From assembly GCF_018760785.1 (NCBI RefSeq), contig NZ_JAHHZO010000008.1, positions 62,001-126,000 of the forward strand: a stretch of DNA of 64,000 nt. The letters run 5' to 3'. The stretch is from Rhizobium sp. CSW-27. Lineage in GTDB: Bacteria; Pseudomonadota; Alphaproteobacteria; Rhizobiales; Rhizobiaceae. Below the pieces are notes generated by a model. That model was not told the origin of the DNA and did no database searches. It saw nothing but the letters and a program-made list of their open reading frames with translations. Shown here piece after piece: positions 62,065 to 64,000 of the stretch (the first letter of the stretch is position 1; every line of letters starts with the position of its first letter). Both the position numbers and the translations under genes were made by a program.

Positions 62065-62997
62065 TCAAGCGCTCTTCTTCAGCGCCGCATAGGCAACCGC
62101 CATGCGGGCGGCAAGGGCAGCATTGTTCTTCACCAGCGCGATGTTCGCCTTCAGGCTTTCGCCCTTCGACAATTCGTTGATGCGGGCGAGCAGGAAGGGC
62201 GTGAGGTCCTTGCGGCCGATGCCCTTTTCCTCTGCCTCGCGGACCGCATCGGCGATCGTGCCGTCGATGAAGTCCGGCGTCAGCGCGAATTCTTCCGGAA
62301 TGGGATTGGCGATCATCAGGCCGGTGCCTGTGCCGAGCCCGTGATGCAGGTGCATGGCCCCGGCAATCTGTTCCGGCGTATCGAGGCGATGGTCCGCCTT
62401 GTAGCCGCTCTTCCGGGTGAAGAAGGCCGGGAAATCCTCCGTGCCATAGGCAATCACCGGCACGCGCTGGGTTTCCAGATATTCCAGCGTCTTGGCGATA
62501 TCGAGGATGGATTTGACGCCGGCGCAGACGACGGCGGTCTTCGTCCGGCCGAGTTCGGTGAGGTCGGCGGAGATATCGAAGGTCTGTTCGGCGCCGCGAT
62601 GTACGCCGCCGACGCCGCCGGTCGCAAAAATATCGATCCCGGCGAGATCGGCAAGCAGCATGGTGGCAGAGACCGTCGTGCCGGCGGAGGCCTTGCGCAC
62701 CATGGCAACGGCGAGATCGCGGCCGGAGGCCTTCACGACGCCCTTCGCCTGGGCGAGTGCCTCGAGCTCGTCATGTTCGAGACCCGCCCGCAACTCGCCG
62801 CCGATCACGGCAATCGTGGCCGGCACAGCACCGTTTTCGCGCACCACGGCTTCGACGGCGAGCGCCGTATCCAGATTGGCCGGATAGGGCATGCCATGGG
62901 TGATGATGGTCGATTCAAGCGCCACCACAGGGCCACCGGCCGCCAGCGCCTCGGCGACCTCGCGGCTCAGTTTCGGTTTCAGAAGGGTCATGGTCAT
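62065..62997 (-). CDS. psuG: Pseudouridine-5'-phosphate glycosidase
   Basis: A 310-residue enzyme that cleaves the C-glycosidic bond of pseudouridine 5'-phosphate to uracil and ribose 5-phosphate. Characteristic motifs are VALESTIITHGMPYP, TTVSATMLLADLAGI, FATGGVGGVHRGAEQTFDIS and VVCAGVKSILDI (with the catalytic lysine). Its start overlaps the kinase stop as ATGA, the expected pairing with PsuK. The uracil released can enter UMP through the Upp encoded in this window. Confidence 0.97.
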   Translation of the reverse strand: MTMTLLKPKLSREVAEALAAGGPVVALESTIITHGMPYPANLDTALAVEAVVRENGAVPATIAVIGGELRAGLEHDELEALAQAKGVVKASGRDLAVAMVRKASAGTTVSATMLLADLAGIDIFATGGVGGVHRGAEQTFDISADLTELGRTKTAVVCAGVKSILDIAKTLEYLETQRVPVIAYGTEDFPAFFTRKSGYKADHRLDTPEQIAGAMHLHHGLGTGTGLMIANPIPEEFALTPDFIDGTIADAVREAEEKGIGRKDLTPFLLARINELSKGESLKANIALVKNNAALAARMAVAYAALKKSA

Positions 62998-64000
62998 CCT
63001 TTCTCTTCGGCAAGCCGATGAAGATTGGCCTCCAGGAAGCGCGGCGAAAGCTCCGCATGCACGCTGGAGGCTGTTTCCGTGGTGAGAGCGCCGAGCAGCG
63101 CGCCCATTCGTGCCGCCCGGGCGGTCTCGTCGCCGACCAGCAGGCGATGGAGCGTGGCGGCGATCATGGCGTCACCCGCGCCGGTCATGTCGACCGGCTC
63201 GGCCTTCACGGCCGGAACGTGGCACACTGCCTCGCCGGATGCCACCGCAACGCCGCGCGGCCCCATGGTGACGATCGCCTCCTTCACGCCGAGCCGGGTG
63301 AGCGCCTCTGCCGCCTGAAAGCTGTCGTCGGCCCGCGGCTTTCCATGCCGGGCGAGCAGCGCGTTCGCCTCGTCCAGATTCATGAACAGGAGATCGATGC
63401 CGGTCAGATCCTGCGGCAGGCGAACCACCTTCGGCGTCGAGACAGCATCGATCGCCAGCCGGAAGCGGGCGCCCTGGCGGCGGATGACGAGATGCTGCAG
63501 CGTTTCCGCCGGCAGGTTGCAATCTGCAAAGACGAGGCTTGCAGAGGCAAGATGCGACCAGGCGCGGTCGACATGGCCGGGCTGGAAGAGATCGAAGATC
63601 CCCATATCGGCAAGCCCCAGCACCAGATCGCCGGCTGGATCCAGCACGGCGGCATATTCGGCCGTCGGACGCTCGCGCACGGTGACGACCTGGCTCACAT
63701 CCACGCCACGTTCCCTCAGATGTGCGAGCATCGCACTGCCGGTCTCATCCTCTCCGACAATGGAAATGAAGCTGACCGGCGTGCCGAGCAGCGCCAGATT
63801 CTCCGCCACATTGCGGGCGACACCGCCAAAGCTCCTGGCACCATCGACAGGATTGGAGGTTTCGGGAATGATCGTCTGGCGCGCGCGATACTTGCGATCG
63901 AAGACGGCACCGCCGATGCACACCATGCGCGACGGCTCCGGCAGGACATAGCCGCGCCCCAGGATATAGCCCTTGTTGACGAGCTGCACCACATGCGCCG
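62994..64000 (-). CDS. psuK: PfkB-family pseudouridine kinase-type protein with N-terminal HTH (cut by window edge)
   Basis: A PfkB carbohydrate kinase expected to phosphorylate pseudouridine, feeding PsuG. Kinase landmarks are VCIGGAVFDRKY, SFGGVARNVAENLALLG and the active-site VDMTGAGDAMIAATLHRLL. Before the kinase there is NKGYILGRGYVL, the end of a winged HTH domain seen in YeiC/PsuK-type proteins, and the frame stays open to the window edge. So the true N-terminus lies beyond 64000 and the start shown is not the gene start. It may regulate as well as phosphorylate (inference). Confidence 0.9.
   Translation of the reverse strand, partial: AHVVQLVNKGYILGRGYVLPEPSRMVCIGGAVFDRKYRARQTIIPETSNPVDGARSFGGVARNVAENLALLGTPVSFISIVGEDETGSAMLAHLRERGVDVSQVVTVRERPTAEYAAVLDPAGDLVLGLADMGIFDLFQPGHVDRAWSHLASASLVFADCNLPAETLQHLVIRRQGARFRLAIDAVSTPKVVRLPQDLTGIDLLFMNLDEANALLARHGKPRADDSFQAAEALTRLGVKEAIVTMGPRGVAVASGEAVCHVPAVKAEPVDMTGAGDAMIAATLHRLLVGDETARAARMGALLGALTTETASSVHAELSPRFLEANLHRLAEEKG

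Noticed and set aside
1-64000. CRISPR array or insertion sequence
   Set aside because: No regularly spaced direct repeats, no transposase-like frames and no Cas proteins were seen on either strand.

Overview
The window is chromosomal DNA from an alphaproteobacterium of the Rhizobiales, most likely Rhizobiaceae. The evidence is high GC, dense ATGA-type overlapping operons, a complete Ctp/Cpa (tad) pilus locus in the rhizobial/Caulobacter order, and sigma-EcfG-like (GGAAC-N16-GGTT) and ECF11 RpoE/ChrR-like promoters. There are also AACC/TTAA-type CtrA-like boxes and a short palindromic intergenic repeat of a kind common in these genomes. The assignment comes from gene content only; no rRNA lies in the window.

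Layout. 1-12.2 kb is mixed housekeeping: an XRE regulator cut by the left edge, an MFS exporter, lepA, a chromosomal ccdAB toxin-antitoxin pair, a MurA-family enzyme, a secreted PRC-barrel protein with a stress promoter, a beta-hydroxyacid dehydrogenase with a SelW-like partner, tRNA-Leu(CAG), and a leucyl aminopeptidase-MarR-NlpC/P60 group. 11.3-23.2 kb is the type IVc (Flp/tad) pilus locus: pilin, prepilin peptidase, CpaB, secretin CpaC, CpaD, CpaE, CpaF ATPase, TadB, TadC and a TadD-like lipoprotein. Two TadE/G-type minor pilins and a free-standing CpaC N-domain protein follow. 23.3-34.5 kb is nucleoside uptake and salvage: deoB-add and upp on the plus strand; a BMP/PnrA-type ABC importer with cdd, purine nucleoside phosphorylase, deoC and deoA on the minus strand. 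Imported nucleosides are deaminated, split to bases and (deoxy)ribose phosphate, and sent to nucleotide salvage or central metabolism.

34.7-36.0 kb carries msrA, a small membrane protein and tRNA-Ser(GGA). Directly after the tRNA is a visibly more AT-rich block (36.2-44.65 kb). It has six translationally coupled genes (SDR-like, TIM-barrel epimerase, membrane-anchored glycosyltransferase, FAD oxidoreductase, GtrA flippase, GtrB-like glycosyltransferase), a terminator, and two large polytopic membrane proteins, at least one resembling a GT-C transferase. The set looks like a lipid-carrier-dependent surface-glycan modification system of unknown product and is the best candidate here for an undescribed system.

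44.65-47.5 kb is an envelope/stress operon (low-complexity amphiphilic protein, DUF1469 holin-like protein, DUF3618 protein) behind an EcfG-type promoter, plus a DUF2177 membrane protein. 47.6-53.3 kb is an RpoE/ChrR sigma/anti-sigma pair divergent from a FAD oxidoreductase-DUF1365-cyclopropane-fatty-acid-synthase-like operon and an SDR. This is the singlet-oxygen/lipid module known from Rhodobacter. 53.6-64 kb holds a fused HyuA-HyuB 5-oxoprolinase-type enzyme divergent from a TRAP transporter, a MarR-type regulator, a nucleoside hydrolase, and psuG with a psuK-type kinase that runs off the right edge.
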